A stretch of 64,000 nucleotides of DNA from Terrabacter sp. 28 (GCA_000955875.1 JYOE01000011.1:186001-250000); one strand, 5' to 3'; numbered from the stretch's first letter, positions 9,299 through 18,887 are shown. The notes: a model not told the origin generated them from the sequence alone. Translations and numbers: made by a program.

Positions 9299-10767
9299 GG
9301 CGTCACCTGGCTCAGGGTCGAAGGCTGGTACTCGTAGGCGCCGCGGTCGTCGTACGCGCGGGGGCCGGTGCCGGTGTTCGCCGTGGCCGGGTCGTCGACG
9401 CGCGCCCGACCGGCCGCGTCGGCGGTGGGCTCGCCGGGCGCGCCGGAGTTCGCCGAGTCGATCGCGGGCGAACCGGCCCGCAGGGAGAAGTCGCCTGCGG
9501 TCGGGTTGCCCAGCCTCGGGTCGCCCTGCAGTCCGCGCGACTCCTGTCCGCTCGCGGTCCGGAAGGCGGCCATCGACGTGTAGGACGTCGACCCCCAGAC
9601 CATCATCGTGCCGGTCGTGCTGAGGTTGACGAGGTCGGAGTCGACCGTGGTGCCGAGCTGCGACGTGGAGTCGACGCGGATGTTGCCTCTCGTCCGCGGG
9701 CACTTGACCGTGCCGCCGGCGCCGTCGGGGCAGCCGATCGCGTTGTCGACGGCGACGTTGTTCGCGATGGTGAAGCCGGTCGACGTCCCCGAGGCGACCC
9801 CTTCGAGGTTGATGCCGGCGCTGACGTTGTTGTAGACGGTGTTGCCCACGACGGAGCTTCCCGTCACCCCGAAGTCGTCGATGCCGTGGTCGCCCGTGAT
9901 GCACCCCGACGTGTTGCCGGTGGGAGGTGGGCTGCAGTTCGACAGGGCCGCGGTGGTGAACCCCATGTTGTGGTGGCTGACGTTGCCGACGATGGTGTTG
10001 CGGTCGCCGCCCGGGTACGACTGGATGCCGGAGTCCTCGTTGTCGTGGGTCCGGTTGCCGCTCACGAGGTTGCCCGGCGCGCGCAGGTCGATGCCGACGG
10101 CGTTGCGCACGTAGCCGTACGCGTTCCACGAGCTCTCGTTGCCGACGAGCTGGTTGCCGGTCGAGCCGTTGGTCACGAAGATGCCGGACGCCGAGTTGTC
10201 GGTCACGAGGTTGCCCTGCACGACCGATCGGGTCATCGAGTTGAGGTACATCCCGTATGCCGTCGCGCCCGACGCGCGCTGGCCCGAGGTGCGCACGGTG
10301 TTGCCCGAGAGGGTCAGGCCGGTCGCGTTGAAGACGTAGACGCCGTTGCTCGTGGAGCGCTGGATGGTGAAGCCCGACACCGTGATCCAGCTCTGGTTGG
10401 AGATGGTGAAACCGTGCTTGGCCCCCGAGATGGTCACCGTGGCTCCGGGTGCGGGCCGGAACACGATGGGCGAGCCGGAGACGCCCGAGTGCCAAGGAAA
10501 CACCTCGTCGGTGTACGTGCCGCTGGAGACGAGCACGGTCTGGCCGGCGACGGCCACCTTGGCGGCCTTCGCGATCGTGCAGTACGGCACGCTCGAGGTG
10601 CCCGTCCCCGTGTCGGAGCACCCGGTCTTGGCCACGTAGAGGGTGCTGACCGCGCCCTCCGCGGCCCCGAGCGGGACTGTCGCCAGCCCCAGTGCGGCGG
10701 CGACGCTCGTGGCGAGGCCGATCCGTCGCCGTGACCGTTCGTGCCGGCGTGCCACTGGACGTGCCAT
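9295..10767 (-). CDS. secreted right-handed parallel beta-helix protein
   Basis: A 490-residue protein with an export signal: arginine-rich ARRHERSRRRIG followed by a hydrophobic stretch ending near LGAAEGA, so Tat export is possible. The mature region has the repeating coils typical of PbH1/pectate-lyase-type beta-helices (GNTV, GNLVTDN, GNRTHDN, GNVSHHN, GNTVYNN, ANNVAVDN). Such proteins bind or cleave polysaccharides. No lyase catalytic triad can be assigned by eye, so the enzyme class is open. It is co-transcribed with the small exported protein downstream and lies just before the rhamnoside operon, which makes a role on rhamnose-containing plant polysaccharide conceivable but unproven. 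Confidence 0.72.
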   Translation of the reverse strand: MARPVARRHERSRRRIGLATSVAAALGLATVPLGAAEGAVSTLYVAKTGCSDTGTGTSSVPYCTIAKAAKVAVAGQTVLVSSGTYTDEVFPWHSGVSGSPIVFRPAPGATVTISGAKHGFTISNQSWITVSGFTIQRSTSNGVYVFNATGLTLSGNTVRTSGQRASGATAYGMYLNSMTRSVVQGNLVTDNSASGIFVTNGSTGNQLVGNESSWNAYGYVRNAVGIDLRAPGNLVSGNRTHDNEDSGIQSYPGGDRNTIVGNVSHHNMGFTTAALSNCSPPPTGNTSGCITGDHGIDDFGVTGSSVVGNTVYNNVSAGINLEGVASGTSTGFTIANNVAVDNAIGCPDGAGGTVKCPRTRGNIRVDSTSQLGTTVDSDLVNLSTTGTMMVWGSTSYTSMAAFRTASGQESRGLQGDPRLGNPTAGDFSLRAGSPAIDSANSGAPGEPTADAAGRARVDDPATANTGTGPRAYDDRGAYEYQPSTLSQVTP

Positions 10768-10908
10768 CGGCGGGCCCCCGTCTTTCTCGTCCTGCTCTTG
10801 GACCTTTCATTGTGGGCAGGAGCGAGCGACGCGTCCTCGCTCCCGCGCACGACGAGTCACTACGTCGAATGGCGTACTCCCGGCCCCTCAACCAGGCGCA
10901 CGCGCAGG

Positions 10909-10935
10909 AGCCCCCCGGCCGAGATCCAGGGGGCT
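10909..10935 (-). terminator. hairpin downstream of the GH3 gene
   Basis: Arms AGCCCCC and GGGGGCT, separated by a 13-nt loop, lie 16 nt past the GH3 stop codon. There is no U-tract, so the assignment is moderate. The rest of the 10768-10951 gap should hold the promoter of the beta-helix gene; I see no clear boxes. Confidence 0.45.
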
Positions 10936-10951
10936 TCTGCCCGTGACCTGC

Positions 10952-13393
10952 CTATCGGGTCAGTGCCGCGTCGGTCTTCTGGGCGCTCTTCGACGTGAAC
11001 GGGATGCTTGCCCGGATGTCACCGAGGCCCCGGGCGACGAGCAGCCGGCCCGCGCCTTCCAGCCGCACCCAGGCGTGCTGGACGGCGTCCCAGCGTCGCC
11101 ACAGGCGGGCGTCGCACCGGACGACGACCTCCTGTGTCCTGCCCGGGGGGACCTCGTGCGCCGCCCAACCGACAAGGCGCACCGGTTGACCATCCTCCTC
11201 GGGATCAAGGTAGACCTGCACGACCTCGCGGGAAGGGCGCCCCGACGTGTTCTCGACAGGGACGGCGACGCTGACGAACTCGCCGTCGACGGCGACCTCC
11301 GGAGCGCCGTAGCGCCAGGTCCCGTAGCCGAGCCCGTGCCCGAACCAGAACGCCGGCTCGGGAGCTGCCCCCCAACGGTGGCCCCGGTACCCCACGAAGG
11401 GTCCTTCCGCGTACGCGAGCACGCCGTCCTCGGGCACGACCCGCCAAGCCGGCGAGCCCCCGTCGTGTGTCGGGAACGAGGTTACGAGACGACCGGCCGG
11501 CTCGACCAGGCCCAGCAGCGCTGCCGCGACGGCGTGACCGCCCTCCTGCCCCGGGATGCCCGCCCAGAGCACGGCGTCGACGTCGTCGAGCCACGGCATC
11601 AGCACGGGCGTTGCCGCGTTGACCACCACCACCGTGCGGCGAGCCGCAGCGGCCACGGCCGCCACCAGCGCGTCCTGGGCACCGGGCAGGGCGAGGGTGG
11701 ACTTGTCGGCCGCCTCGGTCTCCTGCTCCTCGGTGAGGCCTACGACGACCACTGCGACGTCGACCGCCGCGGCCGCCGCCACAGCGGAGGCGATCGCGTC
11801 CTCGGCCGGGACGGGAGCCGGCCGGGCCACCAGGCCGAAGCGGCCGAAACGCACGTGGGTCAGGTCGACCTCGGCCTCGACCTCCACCGGGCCATCGGAG
11901 TCGACCACGGTCGTCCACCCCGGCGGTCGGAGGATCGCCTCGCCGACGTCGTCGCTCTCCAGGGACAGCGCGACGTCGTGGGTCCGTCCAGCCACCGTGA
12001 CGGTCCACGCGCCGACCCCGACGACGCCGACCTCACGGCGTCCGGTGCCGGGAACCCGGGCGCTGAGGCGCGCGTGTGACGGGGGCACCGGGAAGTCGTC
12101 ATCGGCACCGAAGGACACCATGCTGTCGGGGACGTGGGTGTCGGCCACGACCGCGCCGTCGGCGCCGATTGCGACGCACCGGATTCCGCGCTCATCCGTC
12201 CGGGGGTCCACCACCATCGTGACGGTGGCCGGGACAGGACGGGTGCGCACCTCGACCCCGTCGACGACGGTGAGCCGGGGACCGAACAGCTCCGCCAGCC
12301 CCTCGGCCACGCTGACCTGGTGCGGCGGTCTCACCTGCGCCGAACCGCCACCCATGTCGACGGTCTCGACGGCGTGTCGACCGACGAGCGCGACGGTGGA
12401 GCCGGCGTCCAGCGGCAGGACGTCGCGGTTCTGCAGGACGGTCATGCCCCGGGCGGCGATGCGGCTCAGCTGCTCGCGCCGCACCGGGTCGGTCGGGCTC
12501 GGAACGTCGTCGCGCCAGGAGCGGGGCTCGTCCAGGGCGCCGACACGATCGGCCAGCCGGAGCAGCCGGCGCAGGTGGTCGTCGACCATCGACTCAGCGA
12601 CCTCGCCGGCCTCGACCGCGGCGACCAGCGCGGTACCCCAGGGCCCGTCCGGCCCGGGCATCACGAGGTCGAGTCCGCCGTTGGCGGCCGGGCCGGCGGA
12701 CTTCGTGGCGAACCAGTCCGACATGAGCAGGCCGTCCCAGCCCCACTCCCCCTTGACGATGCCGTTGTTGACGGCGTCGTGCTCGGTCGCCGGGACCCCG
12801 TTGACGTCGTTGTACGCAGCCATGATCGACCACGGCTCCGAGTCGTCCACCGCGATCTCGAACGGCAGCAGGTAGAGCTCGCGCAGGGTCGCCTCGTCGA
12901 CGACGCTGTTCACCGTGTGCCGCTCGGTCTCGGCCTCGTTGGCCACGAGGTGCTTGAGGCAGGCTCCGATTCCCTTGCCCTGCAAGCCCTTCACGTATGC
13001 CGCCGCGAGCCGCCCCGTGAGCAGCGGGTCCTCCGAGTACGCCTCGAAGAGCCGACCCCCGAGGGGCGAGCGGTGCAGGTTGATCGTCGGTCCCAGCACG
13101 ACGTGGATGCGCTGGCGCGCGGCCTCGTCGGCGAGTATCTCACCCACCTCGTGGGCGAGCTCCTCGTCCCAGGCGGAGGCGATGAGCGTGGCGTTGGGCA
13201 GCAGGGCCACTTCGTCGCCGCCGATGAACTTCAGGCCGCGTACGCCGGTCGGCCCGTCGGAGAAGGCCATCTCGCCGAGCCCGACCGAGTCGTCCCCGCG
13301 GAGGGTGAACATCGTGGCGCCCGTGAGCAGCCGCACCTTGGCCGTCAGGTCGAGACGCGCGATCCGCGCGTCGAGGTCGGCGTCGTCAGCCAT
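10952..13393 (-). CDS. GH3 beta-glucosidase (cytoplasmic)
   Basis: An 813-residue family 3 glycoside hydrolase. The N-terminal TIM-barrel domain (about 10-280) has LGPTINLHRSPLGGRLFEAYSEDP, KHLVANEAETERHTV and the nucleophile motif GLLMSDW (Asp226). The C-terminal alpha/beta sandwich carries a beta-rich PA14-like insertion (about 370-530), and a fibronectin-III-like domain closes the protein. There is no signal peptide, so it acts inside the cell. The start is the ATG overlapping the end of the GH78 gene by 8 nt. Context implies it removes terminal beta-glucose (or a similar sugar) from imported rhamnosides. It is the last gene of the LacI-controlled leftward operon. Confidence 0.92.
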   Translation of the reverse strand: MADDADLDARIARLDLTAKVRLLTGATMFTLRGDDSVGLGEMAFSDGPTGVRGLKFIGGDEVALLPNATLIASAWDEELAHEVGEILADEAARQRIHVVLGPTINLHRSPLGGRLFEAYSEDPLLTGRLAAAYVKGLQGKGIGACLKHLVANEAETERHTVNSVVDEATLRELYLLPFEIAVDDSEPWSIMAAYNDVNGVPATEHDAVNNGIVKGEWGWDGLLMSDWFATKSAGPAANGGLDLVMPGPDGPWGTALVAAVEAGEVAESMVDDHLRRLLRLADRVGALDEPRSWRDDVPSPTDPVRREQLSRIAARGMTVLQNRDVLPLDAGSTVALVGRHAVETVDMGGGSAQVRPPHQVSVAEGLAELFGPRLTVVDGVEVRTRPVPATVTMVVDPRTDERGIRCVAIGADGAVVADTHVPDSMVSFGADDDFPVPPSHARLSARVPGTGRREVGVVGVGAWTVTVAGRTHDVALSLESDDVGEAILRPPGWTTVVDSDGPVEVEAEVDLTHVRFGRFGLVARPAPVPAEDAIASAVAAAAAVDVAVVVVGLTEEQETEAADKSTLALPGAQDALVAAVAAAARRTVVVVNAATPVLMPWLDDVDAVLWAGIPGQEGGHAVAAALLGLVEPAGRLVTSFPTHDGGSPAWRVVPEDGVLAYAEGPFVGYRGHRWGAAPEPAFWFGHGLGYGTWRYGAPEVAVDGEFVSVAVPVENTSGRPSREVVQVYLDPEEDGQPVRLVGWAAHEVPPGRTQEVVVRCDARLWRRWDAVQHAWVRLEGAGRLLVARGLGDIRASIPFTSKSAQKTDAALTR

Positions 13394-15677
13394 GCTGCGC
13401 CCTGGCCGCGAGGGTCGACGTGTAGTGGTGGGTGCCCGCGCCGACCTCGGCGGCCGCCTCTGCACCGGCACCCGGCAGGCGCACGGTGGCCGAGGCCCCC
13501 TCGGGCACGGTGACCTCGAGCTCGAAGCCCTCGCCGTCGAGGGTCCAGGAGGTCTCGACCCGCCCGTGCGGGGTGTCGAGACCGGCACGGGCCCAGGTGA
13601 GCCCGCCGCCCGGCCTGGGCTCGACGAGAACGCGAGAGTAGCCGGGCTCGAACGGCGCGATGCCGCCGATCGTCCGGTGCATCCAGTCGGCGACCGCTCC
13701 GAGCGCGTAGTGGTTGAAGCTCGTCATCTCGCCCGGGTTGATGGTGCCGTCGGGCAGCATGGAGTCCCACCGCTCCCAGACCGTGGTGGCGCCCATCGTC
13801 ACGGGGTAGAGCCACGACGGGCAGCCGCGCTCGAGGAGCAGGTTGTAGGCGGCGTCGAGGTGTCCGGTCGAGCTGAGGGCCCCGGTGACGAACGGCGTGC
13901 CGGCGAACCCGGTCGAGACGCGCCACCCGTTCTCCTCCGCGAGCTGCGCCAGCCGGTCGCCGGCGTCCTGCCGGTCCTGGCCCTCGAGCAGGTCGAACTC
14001 GATGGCCAGGGCGTACACCGTCGCGCAGTCGCTCGTGATGCGGCCGTCGGCGACGTAGTGCTTGCGGAACGCTGAGCGAACGCGGTCGGCGAGGGCGGAG
14101 AAGTAGCCGGCGTCGTCGGCGTTGCCCAGCACCTCGGCCGCCGCGGCGACCTGGCGCAGGGTGCGGTGGTAGCAGGCGGTCGCCACGACGCCGTTGTCGG
14201 CCTTCGCCTTGATTGGGTCGTCCGGCGGCGCCTGCGGGTCGAGCCAGTCACCGAACTGGAAGCCGGTGTCCCACAGGTCGGTCTCGGAGAGGAGGGTCTC
14301 GACCCGCCGGGCGTGGGCCGTCATGGCGGGATAGTGCCGCGCCAGTGCCTCGCGGTCGGCGTAGGCCCGCCAGAGCGCCCACGGCACCCACACCGCGGCG
14401 TCGCTCCAGATGGCCGTGCTCTCGGGCGCCGGGAAGTCGGACGGCGCGTCGACGTACTTGAGCACGTCGGGCACGACGAAGGGCACGAGACCGTCGGCGT
14501 GCTGCTGCTCCACGTCGACGTCGGCGAGCCAGTCGTCGAGGAAGCCCGAGACGTCGTAGAGGTAGGTGGCGGTGGGTGCGAAGGCCGCGATGTCGCCCGT
14601 CCACCCGAGGCGCTCGTCGCGTTGCGGGCAGTCGGTGGGGACGTCGAGGAAGTTGCCCTTGAGTCCCCAGACGACGTTGCGGTGCAGCTGGTTGAGGAGG
14701 TCGTCGGAGCACTCGAAGGTGCCGGTGCGGCGCAGGTCGGAGTGCACGACGACTGCCTCGAGCGAGTCCGCGGTCAGGTCGCCGGGCCAGCCCGAGACCT
14801 CGGCGTAGCGGAAGCCGTGGAAGGTCTTCGTGGGCTCGAACGAGTCGACGCCGCCGCTGAGGACGAACCGGTCGGTCGCGGCGGCGGAGCGCAGTGGCCG
14901 GGTGCCCAGCTCGTCGTGCTCGAGCACCTCGGCGTGGCGGATCACGATCTCGGTCCCGGCCGGGCCCTGCACCGAGAAGCGGAGCCACCCGACGAGGTTC
15001 TGGCCGAAGTCGACGAGGGTGGCACCGGCGGGTGAGGTCCACACCCTGACCGGCCTGAGCACCTCCTGCCGGCGGACGGGCGGGCCGGCGTACGGCTGCA
15101 GCCGGTCGGCGTCGTGCTCGAGGACGTGGACCCCGGCCCAACCGGGCAGGTCGGCACCGGGCAGGGTCCAGTCCGACGTCTCGAGTCGAGCGTCGACCGT
15201 CTGGCCGTCGTAGAGGTCGTTGGACGTCGTCGCGGACGGCCCGGCCTGCCACGTCGTGTCGGTGCCGACCACCTGGCGGTGGCCGTCGGCGAAGACGACG
15301 TGCAGCTCGGCGAGCCCCGCGAGCTCGGAGCCATAGAAGGCGCCCTTGCCGCTCCAGCCGAGGCGTCCACGGAACCAGCCGTTGCCGAGGGCGAGCCCGA
15401 GGACCGAGGTGTCGCCCAGGAGTGCGGTCACGTCGTGGGTGCGGTAGCGCAGTCGCCACTCGTAGCTGCTCCAGCCGGGGGTGAGCACCTCGTCGGACAC
15501 CGGGAGGCCGTTGATGCTCGGCTCGACCACGCCGTGGGCGGTCACGAACAAGGTGGCCGACTCGACGGCGCCGTGACCGTCGTCGAGCGAGAACTCCTTG
15601 CGCAGCAGGGGCGCTCCGGCGAAGTCGTGGTCGGGGGCGATGAGGTCGGCGGACCAGGCGTGGTCGTGGGAGGACAT
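13386..15677 (-). CDS. GH78 alpha-L-rhamnosidase, short form
   Basis: A 763-residue family 78 enzyme releasing terminal alpha-L-rhamnose. It starts directly with beta-sandwich domains, lacking the ~130-residue N-terminal Ig-like module of the two paralogues at 30.3-35.7 kb. The catalytic (alpha/alpha)6-barrel carries DCPQRDERLGWTGD (residues 349-362), containing family-conserved acidic residues. A C-terminal beta-sandwich ends the protein. No signal peptide: cytosolic. It lies 40 nt after the permease genes and overlaps the GH3 gene, so import and hydrolysis are coupled. The liberated rhamnose would feed the divergent rhaI operon. Confidence 0.93.
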   Translation of the reverse strand: MSSHDHAWSADLIAPDHDFAGAPLLRKEFSLDDGHGAVESATLFVTAHGVVEPSINGLPVSDEVLTPGWSSYEWRLRYRTHDVTALLGDTSVLGLALGNGWFRGRLGWSGKGAFYGSELAGLAELHVVFADGHRQVVGTDTTWQAGPSATTSNDLYDGQTVDARLETSDWTLPGADLPGWAGVHVLEHDADRLQPYAGPPVRRQEVLRPVRVWTSPAGATLVDFGQNLVGWLRFSVQGPAGTEIVIRHAEVLEHDELGTRPLRSAAATDRFVLSGGVDSFEPTKTFHGFRYAEVSGWPGDLTADSLEAVVVHSDLRRTGTFECSDDLLNQLHRNVVWGLKGNFLDVPTDCPQRDERLGWTGDIAAFAPTATYLYDVSGFLDDWLADVDVEQQHADGLVPFVVPDVLKYVDAPSDFPAPESTAIWSDAAVWVPWALWRAYADREALARHYPAMTAHARRVETLLSETDLWDTGFQFGDWLDPQAPPDDPIKAKADNGVVATACYHRTLRQVAAAAEVLGNADDAGYFSALADRVRSAFRKHYVADGRITSDCATVYALAIEFDLLEGQDRQDAGDRLAQLAEENGWRVSTGFAGTPFVTGALSSTGHLDAAYNLLLERGCPSWLYPVTMGATTVWERWDSMLPDGTINPGEMTSFNHYALGAVADWMHRTIGGIAPFEPGYSRVLVEPRPGGGLTWARAGLDTPHGRVETSWTLDGEGFELEVTVPEGASATVRLPGAGAEAAAEVGAGTHHYTSTLAARAQHG

Positions 15678-15717
15678 GGAGGCCTTTCGGTACGGAATGG
15701 AGTGCGTGGGGCGGGCG

Positions 15718-16551
15718 TCAGCCCTTGACGGCGCCCGACGTCATGCCGGCGACGATCTTGCGGTTGAAGAAGATGAAGAGCACGAGAGGCGGCACCGTGA
15801 CGAGCACGATGTTCATGAAGAGCAGGTTGTACTGCGTGTCGAACTGGCTCATGAAGTTGTAGAGCGTCAGCTGCACGGTGGCGTTCTCGTCTCCCGGCAG
15901 GAAGTAGAGCGGGTTGACGAAGTCGTTGAAGACGAAGACCGACGAGGTCAGGATCACCGTGATGGTGACCGGTCGCAGCAGCGGGAAGATGACCCGGAAG
16001 AAGAGGGAGAGGCCGGTGCAGCCGTCGATCATGGCGGCCTCGTCGAGCTCGCGCGGGATCGCCGCGACGAATGCCCGGAACAGCAGCACGCAGAACGACA
16101 TGTTGAAGGCGACCTCGACGAGGATCAGCCCCGGCAGCGTCTTGAAGACGTGCAGCTGCTGCAGCACCCAGATGGTCGGGACGACCGCCGGCGGGATGAT
16201 GAGTCCGGAGAGCACCAGGGCGTTCGCGATGGTGGCCGCCCGGCCCGGCCGCCGCTGGATGACGTAGCCGACCATCGCGCAGAGCACGACGAGGATGGTG
16301 ACGGACACGACCGTGAGGATGATGCTGTTGCGGAAGGCCGTGAAGAGCATCCCGTCGCGAGCGTCGAAGACGCCCTTGATGTTGTCGAGGACCTTCCACT
16401 CGGTCGGCAGGGCGAACGTCAGGTCGGCCGACTCGAACTCGTCCTTCGAGGCGGTGAGGAACATGAAGAGGAAGGGCACGACGAAGACGACGACGGCGAC
16501 GGCGACCGCGACGATCTCGAGGGAGGCGCGCCGGAGAGTCCTGGTTCTCAT
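15718..16551 (-). CDS. carbohydrate ABC transporter permease (MalG type)
   Basis: A 277-residue inner-membrane permease of the CUT1 class with six hydrophobic segments. The cytoplasmic EAA loop (ELDEAAMIDGCTGLSLFFRVIFPLLRP region) contacts the ATPase. It forms a heterodimer with the permease encoded immediately upstream (4-nt ATGA overlap). No transporter ATPase is encoded in this operon, so a shared MsiK-like ATPase encoded elsewhere is expected. The predicted cargo, from the GH78 and GH3 genes downstream, is a rhamnosyl oligosaccharide or glycoside. Confidence 0.9.
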   Translation of the reverse strand: MRTRTLRRASLEIVAVAVAVVVFVVPFLFMFLTASKDEFESADLTFALPTEWKVLDNIKGVFDARDGMLFTAFRNSIILTVVSVTILVVLCAMVGYVIQRRPGRAATIANALVLSGLIIPPAVVPTIWVLQQLHVFKTLPGLILVEVAFNMSFCVLLFRAFVAAIPRELDEAAMIDGCTGLSLFFRVIFPLLRPVTITVILTSSVFVFNDFVNPLYFLPGDENATVQLTLYNFMSQFDTQYNLLFMNIVLVTVPPLVLFIFFNRKIVAGMTSGAVKG

Positions 16552-17513
16552 GACTGGACCTCCCGGGAGTTGAAGTACCGCGAGAGCGGGTAGACGATCA
16601 GCGCCACCAGGATGAAGAGGACGACGTTCCCGGCGGTCGACAGACCGAAGAAGCCGGCCTGGTAGGTCTTGTAGATGGTCGACGCGATGACGTCGCTGCT
16701 GAAGCCCGGGCCGCCCTTGGTCATCGTCCAGATGAGGTCGAACGAACGCAGGCCGCCGATGAGCGAGAGCAGGATCACGGTGAACGTCGCGGGGGCCGCG
16801 AGCGGCAGGGTGACGTTGCGGAACTTGGTCCAGGCGCCACCTCCGTCGACGTCGACAGCCTCGTAGAAGTCCTTCGGGATCGCCAGGATCCCGGCGATGT
16901 AGATGAGCGTGGCGAGGCCGACTCCCTTCCAGACGTCCACCAGCGCGACGGACAGCAGCGCCGTGCCGGGGTCGCCGAGCCAGTCCGGCGGGGTGATCCC
17001 GACCTTGGACAGGACGGTGGCGACAAGTCCGAAGTCGGGCTGCAGCAGGACGCTGAAGGTGATGCCCACGGCGACGGTGCTGACGAGCACGGGAAAGAAG
17101 ATGACCGAACGCAGCAGGCCGCGGGAACGGATCGGTCCGGTGAGCAGGACCGCGAACAGCATTCCCAGGACGACCTTGAGACCACTCGTCACGACGGCAT
17201 ACACGAGGGTGTTGCGCAGCCCGCTGACGAGAGCCTGTTCGGAGAAGAACTGGCGGAAGTTGTCGAGACCGATGAACTCTGACTCGAAGAGGGTCCAGCG
17301 CGTGAAGGCGAAGTAGAACGAGACGACCGTCGGCACGAGGAAGACCAGGCCGTAGACGACACCAGCGGGCACGTAGAACCAGTACGGGTAGGTGTGCGCC
17401 CGCACGCCCCGCACTCCGCCACCACGGCGTCCCGGCGTTCGGCCGGGCCGTCCGGCCCCCGCGTCAGCGCGGGCGCCGGACGGTGGTGCCTCTGCCCCGG
17501 TGTGGATCACCAT
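16548..17513 (-). CDS. carbohydrate ABC transporter permease (MalF type)
   Basis: A 321-residue CUT1 permease. A Gly/Arg-rich cytosolic N-terminus of about 40 residues precedes six membrane segments. The EAA loop is DFYEAVDVDGGGAWTKFRNVTLPLAAP. The start ATG overlaps the end of the solute-binding-protein gene by 7 nt, consistent with tight coupling. It pairs with the MalG-type permease that follows. Confidence 0.9.
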   Translation of the reverse strand: MVIHTGAEAPPSGARADAGAGRPGRTPGRRGGGVRGVRAHTYPYWFYVPAGVVYGLVFLVPTVVSFYFAFTRWTLFESEFIGLDNFRQFFSEQALVSGLRNTLVYAVVTSGLKVVLGMLFAVLLTGPIRSRGLLRSVIFFPVLVSTVAVGITFSVLLQPDFGLVATVLSKVGITPPDWLGDPGTALLSVALVDVWKGVGLATLIYIAGILAIPKDFYEAVDVDGGGAWTKFRNVTLPLAAPATFTVILLSLIGGLRSFDLIWTMTKGGPGFSSDVIASTIYKTYQAGFFGLSTAGNVVLFILVALIVYPLSRYFNSREVQS

Positions 17514-18808
17514 CCCGGGAGTCCCAGCTGCTTGGCCTGCTTGGTCACGTCAGCGTCGTACTGGGCGGCGCCCTCCTGGGGCGGCGTCTGGCCGGTCATG
17601 ATGGCGACCATGATCTGCTCCAGCGACGGGCCCTTGACCGGGGAGACGAACTCCAGCGCCGGGGTCGAGGCCTTGGAGTCGATGTAGGCCTGCATGTCCT
17701 TCGCCACCGGCGGGGCGTTGTCAGGCAGCTTCGAGCCCTTCACGAGGTAGGGACCGGTGGGCGGCACCGCCGACGAGAACGCCTCGGTGCCCGCGACGGA
17801 GGCGACGAATGCCACGAACTTCTTGGCAGCCTCGATGTTCTTGCTCGTCTTGGGGATGTACTGGCCGCCCGGCTCCCAGATGGTCGCGCCGGCCTTGCTC
17901 GCGTCGTCACCGGGAATGCCGAAGAAGCCGATCTTGGCCGCGTCCGCCGGCGGCAGGGTCGAGATGGGGAACGTCAGCATGGGGTACTGCGCCGCCTTGC
18001 CCTGGGCGAGCAGCTTGATGCCCTGGGCGAAGGTCGTGGAACCCGCGCTGCTGTTGAGCCAACCCTTCAGCTTGGGTTCGGCTGCCTTCTCGAAACCCTT
18101 GAGCGCCACCGGGTCGGTGGAGTACTTCACCTTGTTGGCCGTGTACTCGTCGGCCCACTCGGGGTTGGCTGAGGCGACGTTGTGGAAGTCGCCGAGCACG
18201 TAGAGCTGAGACGTGAAGGTGTCCTTGAGGGTGCCCAGCACCGGGGTGATCCCGGCAGCCTTGATCTTCTCGCTGTTCGTCTCGAACTCGGACCACGTCT
18301 TGGGCACCGACAGCCCCAGCTGCGAGTAGACGTCCTTGTTGTAGAGGATGCCGCCGCCCATGGCCGTGCCCCAGGGGGCGCCGTAGACCTTGCCCTTCTG
18401 GGTGACTGCCGGCAGGAACGACGGGTCGGTGTCCTTCAGGGCCGGGTCGTTCGTGAGGTCGACGAGGGTCTTCTCCGGGCTGAGGGCCTGGAGCAGCGAT
18501 CCGGAGTTGTACCAGAACACGTCGGCCATGTCCCCCGTCGACAGCTTGGTCTTGACGAGGTTGTCACCCTCGGCGCCGCCCGGACGCGTCTCCGTCTTGA
18601 CGGTGATGTTCGGGTTGGCCTTCTCGAACGCTGCGATCACCGCCTTCGCGGGCTTGACGGTCGCCTCCGCGTTGTCGGTGAGCAGGGTGATCTCCGTCTT
18701 GCCACCGGACGAGTCGCCGGAGCCGGAGGAGCTCGAGCACGCGGCGAGCGGAACGAGTGCCGTCGCCGCGACAACCGCGATCGCGAGACTGGGTCGGGGG
18801 TGCTTCAT
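17507..18808 (-). CDS. extracellular carbohydrate-binding lipoprotein (SBP family 1)
   Basis: A 433-residue substrate-binding protein of a CUT1 sugar importer. Signal peptide MKHPRPSLAIAVVAATALV ends in lipobox LAAC (Cys24), so it is lipid-anchored outside the membrane. The mature protein has the family 1 fold (TEITLLTDNAEATVKPAK, ADVFWYNSGSL, YGAPWGTAMGGGILYNKDVY). I chose the ATG preceded by GGAGGT about 8 nt upstream rather than an in-frame start five codons earlier that covers the RBS. It is the first gene of the leftward rhamnoside operon and has its own promoter and LacI operator just upstream. Confidence 0.92.
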   Translation of the reverse strand: MKHPRPSLAIAVVAATALVPLAACSSSSGSGDSSGGKTEITLLTDNAEATVKPAKAVIAAFEKANPNITVKTETRPGGAEGDNLVKTKLSTGDMADVFWYNSGSLLQALSPEKTLVDLTNDPALKDTDPSFLPAVTQKGKVYGAPWGTAMGGGILYNKDVYSQLGLSVPKTWSEFETNSEKIKAAGITPVLGTLKDTFTSQLYVLGDFHNVASANPEWADEYTANKVKYSTDPVALKGFEKAAEPKLKGWLNSSAGSTTFAQGIKLLAQGKAAQYPMLTFPISTLPPADAAKIGFFGIPGDDASKAGATIWEPGGQYIPKTSKNIEAAKKFVAFVASVAGTEAFSSAVPPTGPYLVKGSKLPDNAPPVAKDMQAYIDSKASTPALEFVSPVKGPSLEQIMVAIMTGQTPPQEGAAQYDADVTKQAKQLGLPGW

Positions 18809-18862
18809 GGGGGGTACCTCCACAGCGTTGGGGCGCGTATCCGCGTTTGAGTGTTACCGTTT

Positions 18863-18874
18863 TGAATCGCTTCA
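18863..18874. promoter_or_regulatory. LacI-family operator 1 (leftward operon)
   Basis: TGAATCGCTTCA, an imperfect palindrome of the LacI/GalR class (TGAANCGNTTCA). It lies about +7 to +18 relative to the start expected from the leftward promoter at 18888-18916. The probable ligand-binding repressor is the LacI protein at 23850-24887. Confidence 0.75.
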
Positions 18875-18887
18875 TTCGGTCGGCTCC

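Noticed and set aside
8840..10891. A 683-codon minus-strand frame spanning both the small exported protein and the beta-helix gene
   Set aside because: Only its last 152 codons (from the ATG at 9298) look like protein; the rest is the wrong frame over the beta-helix gene, which has a clear signal peptide and repeats.
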